A stretch of DNA of 64,000 nt from Rhizobium sp. GN54. GTDB taxonomy: Bacteria > Pseudomonadota > Alphaproteobacteria > Rhizobiales > Rhizobiaceae. Within the stretch, counting starts at the first letter, position 1, and each line of letters starts with the position of its first letter. A program made the position numbers and the translations under genes. Shown here piece by piece: positions 51,356 through 60,848 of this stretch. Under the pieces are notes generated by a model. That model was not told the origin of the DNA, ran no database searches, and saw only the letters and a list, made by a program, of their open reading frames with translations. Location: positions 1-64,000 of the forward strand of contig NZ_JAJNCZ010000003.1 of assembly GCF_021026345.1 (NCBI RefSeq), read 5' to 3'.

Positions 51356-51435
51356 GCCGTTCCCGATGTCGATCTTTCGCCCGCCCGGACAGGCTGCCCA
51401 TTGGCCGCGACGTCCATTTCGTGCATGAGCATCTG

Positions 51436-52374
51436 ATGGATTCACCCTTGCCAAAGCAAGCCGTTCTGCGTTTCGCGCCGAGCCCCAACGGGCTCCTGCA
51501 TCTCGGCCATGCCTATTCGGCCCTTCTCAACTACGGCCTGGCCGCGGCGAACGGCGGACGGTTCCTGCTCAGGATCGAGGATATCGATATCGCGCGTTGC
51601 CGGCCAGAATATGAAGAGGCGATCTACCGCGACCTGCGCTGGCTGGGCCTCGACTGGGAGCAGCCGGTGCGCCGCCAGTCGGAGCATTTCTCGTTCTACC
51701 AGCAGGCGCTCAAGGACCTGATCGATCGCGGCCTTGCCTATCCCTCCTTCCTGAGCCGCGGCGAGGTGCGCGAGCAGGTGGCGGCATGCGAGGCCGCTGG
51801 CAGAGCCTGGCCGCGCGATCCCGACGGCGCGCCCTGCTATCCGACGGAGGAACGCAAGCTGGACCGCGCGGTCGCCCGGCGCTGGATCGCCGAAGGCCGG
51901 CAGCACGCCTGGCGCCTCGACATGGCTGCCGCTATCGCGGCGGCCGGCGACCGGCTGGCGGGCCGTGCGCTCACGTGGGACGATACCGGATGCGGCCCGC
52001 AAGGGCAGACGGGATCGATCGCCGCCCACCCAGAGCGCTGGGGCGACATGATCCTGTCGCGGCCCGACGCGCCGTCGAGCTACCATCTTTCGGTGACGCT
52101 GGACGATGCCCTGCAGGGCGTGACCCATGTGGTGCGCGGCCAGGACCTCTTCCACGCCACCGCCGTCCACCGCCTGCTGCAGGTCCTGCTCGACCTGCCG
52201 GAGCCGTCCTACCACCACCACGGCCTGGTGCTGGGAGAGGATGGCCGGAAGCTGTCGAAGAGCAACAGGGATACGGGGATCGCGGCCTATCGGGAGAAGG
52301 GTCTGTCACCGCCGGACCTGCGCCTGCTGTTCGCGCGCGATGGCCTCGTCCTCGATGGGCTGCTCCTCGGCTGA
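51436..52374 (+). CDS. gluQRS: tRNA glutamyl-Q(34) synthetase GluQRS
   Basis: GluQRS attaches glutamate to the queuosine base at position 34 of tRNA-Asp. The 312-residue protein is a truncated glutamyl-tRNA synthetase catalytic core with the HLGH class I motif near residue 22 and KLSKS near 275, and no anticodon-binding domain. The Cys ligands of the zinc site in E. coli are replaced here (AYPSFLSRGE). The ATG at 51436 is preferred over GTG 51421. Its last 69 bp overlap, in antisense, the end of the YihY-family gene. Confidence 0.92.
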   Translation: MDSPLPKQAVLRFAPSPNGLLHLGHAYSALLNYGLAAANGGRFLLRIEDIDIARCRPEYEEAIYRDLRWLGLDWEQPVRRQSEHFSFYQQALKDLIDRGLAYPSFLSRGEVREQVAACEAAGRAWPRDPDGAPCYPTEERKLDRAVARRWIAEGRQHAWRLDMAAAIAAAGDRLAGRALTWDDTGCGPQGQTGSIAAHPERWGDMILSRPDAPSSYHLSVTLDDALQGVTHVVRGQDLFHATAVHRLLQVLLDLPEPSYHHHGLVLGEDGRKLSKSNRDTGIAAYREKGLSPPDLRLLFARDGLVLDGLLLG

Positions 52375-53259
52375 GCTGTCCCGCAGCACCGGCTTCCGGC
52401 CGCGCAGGCGATCGAGGATCACGTGCTTGACCCGGTATTTCAGGAGCGCTGCGTTGATCTCCGCGCCGAGGATGAAGATCACGCCGATGATATAGAGAAA
52501 CACCAGCGCGATCATGATCGACGCCAGGCCCGCATAGGTCTTCACATAGGTGGAGAACGCCGCGAGGTAGGAGGCGAACAGATAGGCGCCGACGGTCCAG
52601 GCGACGAGCGTCAGGATGATCCCGGGCAGCACGTCGGCGATGCGGCGGTGGCCGGCGGGCAGCCAGAGATGGGCGATCAGGAGGCCGACGAACAGCACCA
52701 CCAGCGTTCCGAAGATGCCCCACTCCAGCACCAGCGAATAGACGTAGCCGAGCCAGGGGATCCACTGATCTGTGGCGCGCACGGCGAGCGGCGCTGCCAC
52801 CAGCACGATGCTGATCGCCGCCAGCGCCACCACCCCGAGGACCACGAAGCCGAGGCTGGCGAGGCGCGTGACATACCACCAACGCGTCTCCGCCACCCGG
52901 TAGGCGCGGTTCAACGACACCCGCAGCGCCTCGACGCCGTTGGAGGCGAAATAGGCGGCGGCCAGCACGGAGATCGTCGCGAGCCCGCCGCGCGGGATCG
53001 TCAGCACCGCCACGACCTCGCGAGATATCGGGTCCGCGATCGACGCCGGCCAGGTGTCGAAGATCAGGTGGACGGCGGTGTCGGCGAACTGGTCGGCCCC
53101 GAGAAAGGAGCCGAGTGCTGTGCCGAAGATCAGGAAGGGAAAGACGGCCAGGAGCGTCGACAGCGCGACGTGGCTCGCCATGGCCCAGCCGTCGTCCTCG
53201 GTGAAATGCCAGATCGCGTCGAACACGACCTTGTAGAGGAGGCGTAGAGCGGTCGGCAT
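52306..53259 (-). CDS. YihY/BrkB family inner membrane protein
   Basis: This 317-residue protein has six predicted membrane helices and the family motifs GWAMASHVALSTLLAVFPFLIFG, GLATISVLAAAYFASNGVEALRVSLNRAYRV and a C-terminal FLYIIGVIFILGAEINAAL. YihY proteins were once called ribonuclease BN, wrongly; their function is unknown, and a transport role is likely. The ATG at 53259 has GGGAGGG upstream. A charged cytoplasmic tail overlaps gluQRS on the opposite strand. It is divergent from an SDR gene. Confidence 0.9.
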   Translation of the reverse strand: MPTALRLLYKVVFDAIWHFTEDDGWAMASHVALSTLLAVFPFLIFGTALGSFLGADQFADTAVHLIFDTWPASIADPISREVVAVLTIPRGGLATISVLAAAYFASNGVEALRVSLNRAYRVAETRWWYVTRLASLGFVVLGVVALAAISIVLVAAPLAVRATDQWIPWLGYVYSLVLEWGIFGTLVVLFVGLLIAHLWLPAGHRRIADVLPGIILTLVAWTVGAYLFASYLAAFSTYVKTYAGLASIMIALVFLYIIGVIFILGAEINAALLKYRVKHVILDRLRGRKPVLRDSSAEEQPIEDEAIAREQQAQVRR

Positions 53260-53366
53260 GTCCCTCCCCTTCGTCTGCCGCCTCTCCATCGAGGCGGGTC
53301 CTGTTGGCGCGATTGCCAGCGCCCGGTGAATATGGGAAACGAAACGGAATTTGTACAGGAAATCGC

Positions 53367-54212
53367 ATGGCCGATCCCGTTCCCAGAACAAGAACGATCA
53401 TCGTCACCGGGTGTTCCTCCGGGATCGGCGCCCATTGCGCCCGGGCGCTGAAGGCCGACGGCTGGCGGGTGTTCGCCACGGTGCGCAAGGAGGCCGATCG
53501 CGCCCCGCTGGAGGCGGACGGCATCGAGGCGCTGATCATGGACTACACCGACCCGGCCTCGATCGCAGCGCTCGCCGATACCGTGCTCGCACGCACCGGC
53601 GGTCAGATCGACGCCCTGTTCAACAACGGTGCCTATGGCCAGGCCGGCGCCGTGGAGGACCTGCCGGTCGAGGCATTGCGCCGGCAGTTCGAGACCAACG
53701 TCTTCGGCTGGCACGACCTGACCCGCCGCCTCATCCCCGCCATGCGCAGCCAGGGCCACGGCCGGATCGTGCAGTGCTCGTCCATCCTCGGTCTCGTGCC
53801 CTATCGCTGGCGCGGCGCCTACAATGCCTCCAAGTTCGCGCTCGAGGGCCTGTCGCTAACGCTGCGCATGGAACTGGCCGGCTCCGGTGTCCATGTCAGC
53901 CTGATCGAGCCCGGCCCGATCGAATCGCGCTTCACCGCCAATGCGATTGCCCATATCGAGAAAAACATCGACCTCGAGGGCTCGGTTCACGCGGAGGAAT
54001 ATCGGAGGCAGATGCGGCGACTGCGCGGAGAAAGCGCCCCGGCGCGCGGCAAGCTCGGCCCGGACGCCGTCTACAGCGTCCTTCGGCACGCCCTGAACGC
54101 GCGCGCGCCGCGCCCGCATTACATCGTCACCTCGCCTGCCAAAAAGGGAGCGCTGCTGAAGAAGCTGCTGCCCGCCTCGCTCTTCTACCGCATCATCGGA
54201 CGGCTGGGATGA
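53367..54212 (+). CDS. Short-chain dehydrogenase/reductase (SDR)
   Basis: This 281-residue NAD(P)-dependent oxidoreductase has the cofactor loop VTGCSSGIGAHCARAL, the NNGA motif, and the catalytic Ser and YNASK (GAYNASKFALEGLSLTLRMEL). It belongs to the classical SDR group acting on lipids, steroids or polyols; the substrate is not readable. The ATG at 53367 follows AGGAAA. A small two-helix membrane protein gene follows 56 bp later. Confidence 0.9.
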   Translation: MADPVPRTRTIIVTGCSSGIGAHCARALKADGWRVFATVRKEADRAPLEADGIEALIMDYTDPASIAALADTVLARTGGQIDALFNNGAYGQAGAVEDLPVEALRRQFETNVFGWHDLTRRLIPAMRSQGHGRIVQCSSILGLVPYRWRGAYNASKFALEGLSLTLRMELAGSGVHVSLIEPGPIESRFTANAIAHIEKNIDLEGSVHAEEYRRQMRRLRGESAPARGKLGPDAVYSVLRHALNARAPRPHYIVTSPAKKGALLKKLLPASLFYRIIGRLG

Positions 54213-54268
54213 ATGAGCCGCCGAAACAGTCTCTGGACATTACCCTTCGAACATCGGAATCTTGATGC

Positions 54269-54472
54269 ATGTCTACTTTCCTGACCTACCTCACCCTCAT
54301 CGTCATGGGCCTTGTCGCGATCGTCCTGATCCGTGGCCTCGCCAACATGCTCAAGGGCGGCAGCGGCAACAAGTCCAACAAGCTGATGCAGATGCGCATC
54401 CTGCTGCAGGCGGTCGCCCTCATCCTCATCATGCTGACGCTGTGGGTGACCGGCGGCGGCCGGCCGTCATAG
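54269..54472 (+). CDS. Twin transmembrane-helix small protein (HIG1-like)
   Basis: This 67-residue membrane protein has two hydrophobic helices (about 4-22 and 43-61) joined by a basic GGSGNKSNKLMQMR turn. It matches the small alphaproteobacterial twin-TM family related to HIG1 domains, which in mitochondria associate with cytochrome oxidase; a respiratory assembly role is inferred. It ends 9 nt before the adenosyltransferase gene, so the two are probably cotranscribed. Confidence 0.85.
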   Translation: MSTFLTYLTLIVMGLVAIVLIRGLANMLKGGSGNKSNKLMQMRILLQAVALILIMLTLWVTGGGRPS

Positions 54473-54481
54473 GGGGCCGTC

Positions 54482-55060
54482 ATGGTCAAGCTGAACAAGA
54501 TCTACACCCGCACCGGCGACGACGGCACGACCGGCCTGGTTTCCGGCGCGCGCCGAAAGAAGCATGACGCCCGTGTCGGCGCCTATGGCGACGTGGATGA
54601 GACGAACGCGCTGATCGGGACGGCGCGCCAGCACGCAGCGACCGTGACCGAACTCGACAGGATGCTGATGCGCATCCAGAACGACCTGTTCGACCTGGGG
54701 GCCGACCTCGCCACGCCCGAGACCGGCGAGAAGCCCGCCTATGAACCGCTACGCATCGTCCAGAGCCAGGTCGACAGGCTCGAGGCCGAGATCGACAGGC
54801 TCAATGCCGAACTTTCCCCGCTGCGCTCCTTCGTGCTGCCCGGCGGCTCCCCGCTGGCGGCCGCCCTCCACGTCGCCCGCACCGTGGCGCGCCGCGCCGA
54901 GCGGCGGATCGTCGAACTGGCCGAACGGGAGGGAGAGACCGTCTCGAAGGAGGCGATCGCCTATATCAACCGCCTGTCGGACTTCCTTTTCGTCGCCGCC
55001 CGCTGGGCGAACGACAAGGGCGCCCTGGACGTGCTGTGGGTTCCGGGACAGAACAGGTGA
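54482..55060 (+). CDS. Cob(I)yrinic acid a,c-diamide adenosyltransferase (PduO type)
   Basis: This 192-residue enzyme adds the adenosyl group to cobalamin, giving the cofactor of methylmalonyl-CoA mutase and similar enzymes. The ATP-binding N-terminus KIYTRTGDDGTTGLVSGARRKKHDARVGAYGDVDE is split over residues 5-40, and later FVLPGG and VARRAERRIVEL match PduO/MMAB. It follows a small membrane protein gene and lies 31 bp before the rhomboid gene. Confidence 0.95.
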   Translation: MVKLNKIYTRTGDDGTTGLVSGARRKKHDARVGAYGDVDETNALIGTARQHAATVTELDRMLMRIQNDLFDLGADLATPETGEKPAYEPLRIVQSQVDRLEAEIDRLNAELSPLRSFVLPGGSPLAAALHVARTVARRAERRIVELAEREGETVSKEAIAYINRLSDFLFVAARWANDKGALDVLWVPGQNR

Positions 55061-55091
55061 CGGGCGGCGCATCCGAAACGAAAGGACGTTC

Positions 55092-55901
55092 ATGTTCATA
55101 CCGCTGCACGATGCGAACTCCCTGAAATACATCAAGGTGCAGTATGTCACGATCGGCCTGATCCTGGTGAACGTCGCCGTCTGGATCGTCGCCGGGCTCG
55201 CCGCCAGCCAGGTCTTTTCGGACGAAACCGTCGTCGGCCTCGGCTACATCCCCGCCGTCGTCTTCGGCTATGCCGACCTCGAGCCGGCCCTGGTGCTGGT
55301 GCCGGAGGATGCGACCTACATCACCTATGCCTTCATCCACACCGACTTTCTGCATCTGGCGACGAACATGCTGTTCCTCTGGGTGTTCGGCGACAATGTC
55401 GAGGATGCGCTGGGGCATTTCCGCTTCCTCGTCTTCTATCTCGCCTGCGCGGCCGCCGGCGCGCTCGTCCACGGCCTGTTCCAGCCGGCATCAGAGGCGC
55501 CGCTGATCGGCGCGTCAGGCGCGGTCTCGGGGGTGGTCGCAGCCTACCTGCTGCTGCACCCGAAGGTCCGCGTCTGGGTCCTCGTCTTCTTCCGCATCCC
55601 GCTGCCGCTGCCCGCCGTCGTTCCGCTGCTGCTGTGGATCGGCCAGCAATTCTACATGCTCTTCCTCGATCCGCAGGGCGGCATTTCCTGGGGCGCCCAT
55701 GTCGGAGGCATTCTCGCCGGCGCCGTGTTCGTGGTGTTCTTCCGCCGGCGCGGCGTGCCGCTGTTCGATCGCACCGTCGTGACACCGAAGGCGGTGCGAC
55801 ATAAGGAAGCAACGCCCGCCGGAGACGGCGCGTCCGAGACCCGCCAAACGCCCCGCCCCTTCGCTGGGGCCGGTGATTTCGCCAGCGGCTCGCGTGGATG
55901 A
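55092..55901 (+). CDS. Rhomboid family intramembrane serine protease
   Basis: This 269-residue protein has six to seven predicted membrane helices. The catalytic serine is in [20 protein letters not shown] (GxSG) and the histidine is in [21 protein letters not shown], the rhomboid dyad. The start at 55092 follows AAAGGA; the long frame from 54741 lies inside the adenosyltransferase gene and is rejected. The natural substrate is unknown. The stop lies 2 bp before a perfect palindrome that serves the etf genes. Confidence 0.92.
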   Translation: MFIPLHDANSLKYIKVQYVTIGLILVNVAVWIVAGLAASQVFSDETVVGLGYIPAVVFGYADLEPALVLVPEDATYITYAFIHTDFLHLATNMLFLWVFGDNVEDALGHFRFLVFYLACAAAGALVHGLFQPASEAPLIGASGAVSGVVAAYLLLHPKVRVWVLVFFRIPLPLPAVVPLLLWIGQQFYMLFLDPQGGISWGAHVGGILAGAVFVVFFRRRGVPLFDRTVVTPKAVRHKEATPAGDGASETRQTPRPFAGAGDFASGSRG

Positions 55902-55903
55902 TA

Positions 55904-55925
55904 TTGACGTTGACGTCAACGTCAA
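55904..55925. promoter_or_regulatory. Perfect 22-bp palindrome, probable operator of etfBA
   Basis: TTGACGTTGAC is followed directly by its exact reverse complement. The repeated TTGACGT/ACGTCAA arms resemble sites of MerR-type LiuR/IvdR regulators of branched-chain amino acid and fatty acid breakdown. TTGACG at 55904 could also act as a -35 hexamer with TATGCA at 55929 (19-bp spacer, a MerR-like distance). It lies 139 bp upstream of etfB. The regulator is inferred. Confidence 0.6.
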
Positions 55926-56064
55926 AAATATGCAAATGAATTCGGCCGAGGAGCCTGCCGAAAGAATTGAACTTGGGGAAAAAACGCGTATCGATGTCGC
56001 CAACCGACCATCGGACCGCGCCCGGATGGCGCAATTTCCCACCCGGACATTGGAAGGAGAAGCC

Positions 56065-56814
56065 ATGAAGATCCTGGTCCCCGTGAAGCGGGTTGTCGAC
56101 TACAACGTGAAGATCCGCGTGAAGGCGGATGGCACGGGCGTCGAGCTTGCGAATGTGAAGATGTCGATGAACCCGTTCGACGAGATCTCCGTCGAGGAGG
56201 CGCTGCGCCTGAAGGAGGCCGGCAAGGCCGAGGAAGTGGTCGTCGTCTCGATCGGTCCGGCCAAGGCCGAGGAAACGCTGCGCACCGCGCTCGCCATGGG
56301 CGCTGACCGCGCCGTTCTGGTCGAGACGGAAGACGCCGTCGAGCCGCTCGCCGTCGCCAAGATCCTGAAAGGCGTGGCCGAGGCCGAACAGCCGGGCCTG
56401 ATCATCGTCGGCAAGCAGGCGATCGACGACGATTCGAACCAGACCGGCCAGATGCTGTCGGCGCTCTTGGGTTGGGCCCAGGGCACGTTCGCCTCCAAGG
56501 TTGAGATCGGCGACGGCAAGGCCAAGGTGACCCGCGAGGTCGACGGCGGCCTGCAGACGATCGAGATCAAGCTTCCCGCGGTGGTCACCACCGACCTGCG
56601 CCTGAACGAGCCGCGCTACGCCTCGCTGCCGAACATCATGAAGGCGAAGAAGAAGCCGCTCGACAAGAAGGCCCCGGCCGATTTCGGCGTCGATACCGCC
56701 CCGCGCCTCAAGGTGCTGAAGACCGAGGAACCGTCGGGCCGCAAGGCCGGCGTCAAGGTCAAGAGCGTGGCCGAGCTGGTCGAGAAGCTGAAGACCGAAG
56801 CCGGCGTGCTTTGA
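56065..56814 (+). CDS. etfB: Electron transfer flavoprotein beta subunit
   Basis: EtfB and EtfA form the FAD/AMP heterodimer that carries electrons from acyl-CoA and other dehydrogenases to ETF-ubiquinone oxidoreductase. The 249-residue protein starts [20 protein letters not shown] and has the family motifs [17 protein letters not shown] and [22 protein letters not shown]. The ATG at 56065 has GGAAGGAG upstream; the longer frame from 55873 runs through the operator and is rejected. etfA follows after 31 bp. Confidence 0.98.
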   Translation: MKILVPVKRVVDYNVKIRVKADGTGVELANVKMSMNPFDEISVEEALRLKEAGKAEEVVVVSIGPAKAEETLRTALAMGADRAVLVETEDAVEPLAVAKILKGVAEAEQPGLIIVGKQAIDDDSNQTGQMLSALLGWAQGTFASKVEIGDGKAKVTREVDGGLQTIEIKLPAVVTTDLRLNEPRYASLPNIMKAKKKPLDKKAPADFGVDTAPRLKVLKTEEPSGRKAGVKVKSVAELVEKLKTEAGVL

Positions 56815-56845
56815 CCGGAAACCGGAAGATCTAGGAGTTTACACC

Positions 56846-57775
56846 ATGGCCATTCTTCTTCTGGCTGACCACGACAACGCCCACCTTTCCGACCAGACCG
56901 CCAAGGCGCTGACGGCGGCCACCAAGATCGGTTCCGACGTGCACGTGCTCGTCGCCGGTGCCGGCGCCAAGGCTGCCGCCGAACAGGCGGCGAAGCTTGC
57001 CGGCGTCTCCAAGGTCCTCGTCGCCGAGGACGCCTCGCTGGAACACAACCTCGCCGAACCGCTCGCCGCCCTGATCGTTTCGCTCGCCGGCAACTACGAC
57101 ACGATCGTCGCCGCCGCGACCTCGGTCGGCAAGAACGTCATGCCGCGCGTCGCAGCGCTTCTCGACGTCACCCAGGTCTCCGAGATCATCGAGGTCGTCG
57201 CCCCCGACACCTTCAAGCGGCCGATCTATGCCGGCAACGCCATCCAGACGGTGCAGTCGAGCGATGCGAAGAAGGTCGTCACCGTTCGCACGGCCTCCTT
57301 CGCCGCCGCCTCCGAGGGCGGTTCTGCGTCCGTCGAGACGGTCGCCGCGGCCGCCGATCCGGGCCTGTCCACCCATGTCGGCGATGCGCTGTCGTCGTCC
57401 GACCGTCCCGAACTGACGTCCGCCAAGGTCATCATCTCGGGCGGACGCGCGCTCGGCTCGGCGGAGAAGTTCAAGGAAGTGATCCTTCCCGTCGCCGACA
57501 AGCTCGGTGCCGCCGTCGGCGCCTCGCGTGCGGCGGTCGATGCCGGCTACGCTCCGAACGACTGGCAGGTCGGCCAGACCGGCAAGGTCGTCGCCCCGCA
57601 GCTCTACATCGCCTGCGGCATCTCCGGCGCCATCCAGCACCTCGCCGGCATGAAGGATTCGAAGGTCATCGTCGCCATCAACAAGGACGAGGAGGCCCCG
57701 ATCTTCCAGGTCGCCGACTACGGCCTCGTCGCAGACCTCTTCGAGGCCCTGCCGGAGTTGCAGAAGGCGCTCTGA
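56846..57775 (+). CDS. etfA: Electron transfer flavoprotein alpha subunit
   Basis: This 309-residue subunit binds FAD. The C-terminal flavin-binding region contains [76 protein letters not shown] in successive conserved blocks. The N-terminal domain (about 1-190) is the usual Rossmann-like fold. It is cotranscribed with etfB. A terminator-like hairpin precedes the downstream dehydrogenase gene, which is functionally linked to the same oxidation pathways. Confidence 0.98.
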   Translation: MAILLLADHDNAHLSDQTAKALTAATKIGSDVHVLVAGAGAKAAAEQAAKLAGVSKVLVAEDASLEHNLAEPLAALIVSLAGNYDTIVAAATSVGKNVMPRVAALLDVTQVSEIIEVVAPDTFKRPIYAGNAIQTVQSSDAKKVVTVRTASFAAASEGGSASVETVAAAADPGLSTHVGDALSSSDRPELTSAKVIISGGRALGSAEKFKEVILPVADKLGAAVGASRAAVDAGYAPNDWQVGQTGKVVAPQLYIACGISGAIQHLAGMKDSKVIVAINKDEEAPIFQVADYGLVADLFEALPELQKAL

Positions 57776-57846
57776 GAATGCGATCCCGGGGCGCCCGGCG
57801 CGACGAATAATCGCTGGATAAAATCGCCGCGCCCCTTTATCACTTC

Positions 57847-57877
57847 ACCGGACCGGCAGATGTCGGCCCGGTTTTTC
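57847..57877 (+). terminator. Rho-independent terminator of etfBA
   Basis: The stem ACCGGACCG pairs with CGGCCCGGT (one A-C mismatch) around an 8-nt loop; the right arm runs into TTTTTC. It lies 71 nt after the etfA stop and 45 nt before the dehydrogenase start. Confidence 0.65.
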
Positions 57878-57921
57878 TTTGTTCTGGGGCAGGTCTTCGG
57901 ACTGAAGCGGTGGGCGGAAAG

Positions 57922-58800
57922 ATGAGCACGATCAGGAACGTCGGTATTGTTGGTGCAGGCCAGATGGGCTGCGGCATCGCCCATGTCTGCGCCGTCGCCG
58001 GCTACAAGGTCCAGCTCTACGACCTGTCGATGGAGCGCATCGAGGCCGGTCTTGCCACGATCCACGGCAACCTTGCCCGGCAGGTCTCCTCCGGCAAGAT
58101 GACCGAAGAGGAACGCAAGGGCGCGCTGTCGCTCATCAAGGGTTCCAGCGACGTCAACGACCTCTCGCAGGCCGACCTCGTCATCGAGGCGGCGACGGAG
58201 GACGAGACGGTCAAGCGCAAGATCTACGGCCAGGTCTGTCCGGTCCTGAAGTCCGACGCGATCCTCGCCACCAACACCTCCTCCCTGTCCATCACGCGGC
58301 TCGCCTCGGCCACCGATCGCGCCGAACGCTTCATGGGCATCCACTTCATGAACCCGGTGCCGGTGATGAAGCTCGTGGAACTCGTGCGCGGCATCGCCAC
58401 CGAGGAAGACACCTTCGCCACCGCCAAGGCATTCGTCGCCACCCTCGACAAAACGGTGACCGTCGCCGAGGATTTCCCCGCCTTCATCGTCAACCGTATC
58501 CTCTTGCCGATGATCAACGAGGCGATCTACACGCTCTACGAGGGCGTCGGCACGGTCGACGCGATCGACACCGCGATGAAGCTCGGCGCCAATCATCCGA
58601 TGGGACCGCTGCAGCTGGCCGATTTCATCGGCCTCGACACCTGCCTGTCGATCATGCAGGTGCTCTACGAGGGACTGGCGGATTCGAAGTACCGCCCCTG
58701 CCCGCTGCTGGTGAAATATGTCGAGGCCGGCTGGCTCGGCCGCAAGTCCGGCCGCGGCTTCTACGACTATCGCGGCGAAATCCCCGTCCCCACGCGCTGA
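57922..58800 (+). CDS. 3-hydroxybutyryl-CoA dehydrogenase
   Basis: This 292-residue NAD(P)-dependent enzyme interconverts acetoacetyl-CoA and 3-hydroxybutyryl-CoA. The nucleotide loop is GIVGAGQMGCGIAHVCA, the catalytic histidine is in GIHFMNPVPVMKLVELV, and the C-terminal helical domain has NRILLPMINEAI and LGANHPMGPLQLADFIGLD. The ATG at 57922 has GCGGAAAG upstream; GTG 57910 is part of that region. In rhizobia it commonly follows etfBA, and here it supports short-chain acyl-CoA or PHB-related metabolism. Confidence 0.95.
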   Translation: MSTIRNVGIVGAGQMGCGIAHVCAVAGYKVQLYDLSMERIEAGLATIHGNLARQVSSGKMTEEERKGALSLIKGSSDVNDLSQADLVIEAATEDETVKRKIYGQVCPVLKSDAILATNTSSLSITRLASATDRAERFMGIHFMNPVPVMKLVELVRGIATEEDTFATAKAFVATLDKTVTVAEDFPAFIVNRILLPMINEAIYTLYEGVGTVDAIDTAMKLGANHPMGPLQLADFIGLDTCLSIMQVLYEGLADSKYRPCPLLVKYVEAGWLGRKSGRGFYDYRGEIPVPTR

Positions 58801-58965
58801 CCCCTCGAACGACGGGAGGAAGCAGGTGCCATTCTCGCCCGGGGCCTCCCGGCGCAAAGATTTTCGCCGCTTTCATCCGTCATTGGTGGCTGATTTCTCG
58901 GAAGCGTTGCGTGTCCCGGCTAGGTTGCCGGAAAGACAACGCACATGCACTCCGGAGATCCCCCC

Positions 58966-59949
58966 ATGAAACGCCTCCTCCTGATCGGCGCAGCGCTCGC
59001 TGCGCTTGCCGCTCCGCTCTCGGCAAGCGCCGCCGACAAGCTCCTCAATGCCTCCTATGACGTCGCCCGCGAGCTCTTCGCCGCCGAGAACGAGGCCTTC
59101 ATCGACCAGAACCCCGGCGTCACCATCGATCAGTCGCATGGCGGCACCTCCAAGCAGGCCCGCGCGATCGTCGAGGGCCTGGAGGCCGACGTCGTGACCT
59201 TCAACCAGGTCACCGACATCGATTTCCTCGTCAAGAACGGCTTCGTCGCCGAGGACTGGCAGGCGAAGTTCCCGAACAACGCCTCGCCCTTCTACTCCTT
59301 CCCCTCCTTCCTCGTCCGCGCCGGCAACCCGAAGAACGTGAAGGACTGGGACGACCTCGCCCGTGACGACGTCAAGGTGGTCTTCCCTAACCCCAAGACC
59401 TCCGGCAACGCCCGCTACACCTACCTGGCGGCCTTCGCCTATGCGAAGGAGAAGTTCGGCGGCGACGAGGCCAAGGTGAAGGAATTCGTCACCAGGATCT
59501 TCGACAACGTGCCGGTCTTCGACACCGGCGGCCGCGCCGCCACGACCACCTTCGTCGAACGCGAGATCGGCGACGTCATCATCACCTTCGAGGCCGAGAC
59601 CAAGGCCATCGCCAAGGAATACGGCGCCGACAAGTTCGAGCAGGTCGTTCCTTCGGTGAGCCTGCTCGCCGAGTTCCCCGTCGCCGTCGTCGACAAGGTC
59701 GCCGAGAAGCACGGTACCCAGGAACTGGCCAAGTCCTATCTCGACTTCCTCTATTCGCCGGAGGGCCAGACGGTCGCCGCCGAATTCGGCCATCGCGTGC
59801 TCGACGAGAAGGTCGCCGCCCAGTTCAAGGACCAGTTCCCGGAAATCCGCCTGGTGAAGGTCGAGGATGTCTTCGGCGGCTGGCCGCAGGTCTCCAAGGA
59901 ACACTTCGCCGAAGGCGGAGTTCTCGACACGATCTACGGCAGCCGCTAA
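58966..59949 (+). CDS. Sulfate/thiosulfate ABC transporter substrate-binding protein
   Basis: This 327-residue periplasmic protein has a signal peptide (MKRLLLIGAALAALAAPLSASA, cut before ADKLLNASYDVARELF, shown here in two parts) and the sulfate-binding signatures NASYDVARELF, HGGTSKQARAIVEGLEADVVT and PNPKTSGNARYTYLA. It binds sulfate (or thiosulfate) and delivers it to CysTWA encoded downstream. The start at 58966 gives a normal signal peptide; the frame from 58945 adds seven residues. It is the first gene of the operon. Confidence 0.95.
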   Translation: MKRLLLIGAALAALAAPLSASAADKLLNASYDVARELFAAENEAFIDQNPGVTIDQSHGGTSKQARAIVEGLEADVVTFNQVTDIDFLVKNGFVAEDWQAKFPNNASPFYSFPSFLVRAGNPKNVKDWDDLARDDVKVVFPNPKTSGNARYTYLAAFAYAKEKFGGDEAKVKEFVTRIFDNVPVFDTGGRAATTTFVEREIGDVIITFEAETKAIAKEYGADKFEQVVPSVSLLAEFPVAVVDKVAEKHGTQELAKSYLDFLYSPEGQTVAAEFGHRVLDEKVAAQFKDQFPEIRLVKVEDVFGGWPQVSKEHFAEGGVLDTIYGSR

Positions 59950-60022
59950 GACACCGGCGAGAACCGTTTGGGACCGGCGGGCGAAAACCCGCCGGTCCTT
60001 CGTTTGCGAAAGGACGAGTTTA

Positions 60023-60844
60023 GTGAAACGGCGCGTTCTGCCCGGCCTGCCACTCTCCCTCGGGATCACGCTGGTCTATGCGGCGATCATCATCGTGTTG
60101 CCGCTGATCGCGCTCGTCTTCAAGGCGGCGAGCCTCGGTCCCGCCGACTACTGGCGCATCGTCACCTCCGACCGCGCCGTGGCGAGCTATGTGGTCACCG
60201 TCTCCTGCGCGCTGGCGGCAACCCTGTTCAATGTCGTCTTCGGAATGGCGCTGGCCTGGGTGCTGGTGCGCTACCGCTTTCCAGGGCGGCGTATCATCGA
60301 CGCCCTGGTCGACCTGCCCTTCGCGCTGCCGACCGCCGTTGCCGGCATTTCGCTGACGACACTGTTCGCCGTCAACGGCTGGTTCGGCGGGCCGCTCTCC
60401 GCCCTCGGCATCAAGGTCGCCTACACGCCCCTCGGCATCATGATCGCAATGGCCTTCACCAGCCTGCCCTTCGTCGTCCGCACCGTCCAGCCCGTGCTGG
60501 AGGAACTGGACCCGGCACTGGAAGAGGCGGCCCAGACGCTCGGCGGAAGCGATCTTTCGATCTTCGCCCGCGTCGTCCTGCCGCTGCTCACCCCTGCCCT
60601 TCTCGCCGGCGTGTCCTTGTCCTTCGCCCGCAGCCTCGGCGAATTCGGCGCCATCATCTTCATCGCCGGCAACCAGCCGTTCGAGACGGAGATCACGGCC
60701 CTCCTGGCCTTCATCCGGCTGGAGGAATACGACTATCCGGCCTCTGCCGCGATCGCCTCGGTCATGCTCATCGCCGCCTTCGTCATGCTGGCCGTCACCA
60801 ACATCATGCAGGCCCGTGCGCTTCGCTACACGGTGAGAAACTGA
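60023..60844 (+). CDS. cysT: Sulfate ABC transporter permease CysT
   Basis: This 273-residue inner-membrane permease has six helices and the conserved loop EEAAQTLGGSDLSIFARVVLPLLTPALLAG plus PFALPTAVAGISLTTLFA. The start is GTG at 60023, supported by AAAGGA 8 nt upstream; ATG-initiated frames further up lie in the binding-protein gene. It lies between the binding-protein gene and cysW, with a 4-nt gap to cysW. Confidence 0.95.
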   Translation: MKRRVLPGLPLSLGITLVYAAIIIVLPLIALVFKAASLGPADYWRIVTSDRAVASYVVTVSCALAATLFNVVFGMALAWVLVRYRFPGRRIIDALVDLPFALPTAVAGISLTTLFAVNGWFGGPLSALGIKVAYTPLGIMIAMAFTSLPFVVRTVQPVLEELDPALEEAAQTLGGSDLSIFARVVLPLLTPALLAGVSLSFARSLGEFGAIIFIAGNQPFETEITALLAFIRLEEYDYPASAAIASVMLIAAFVMLAVTNIMQARALRYTVRN

Positions 60845-60848
60845 ACCG

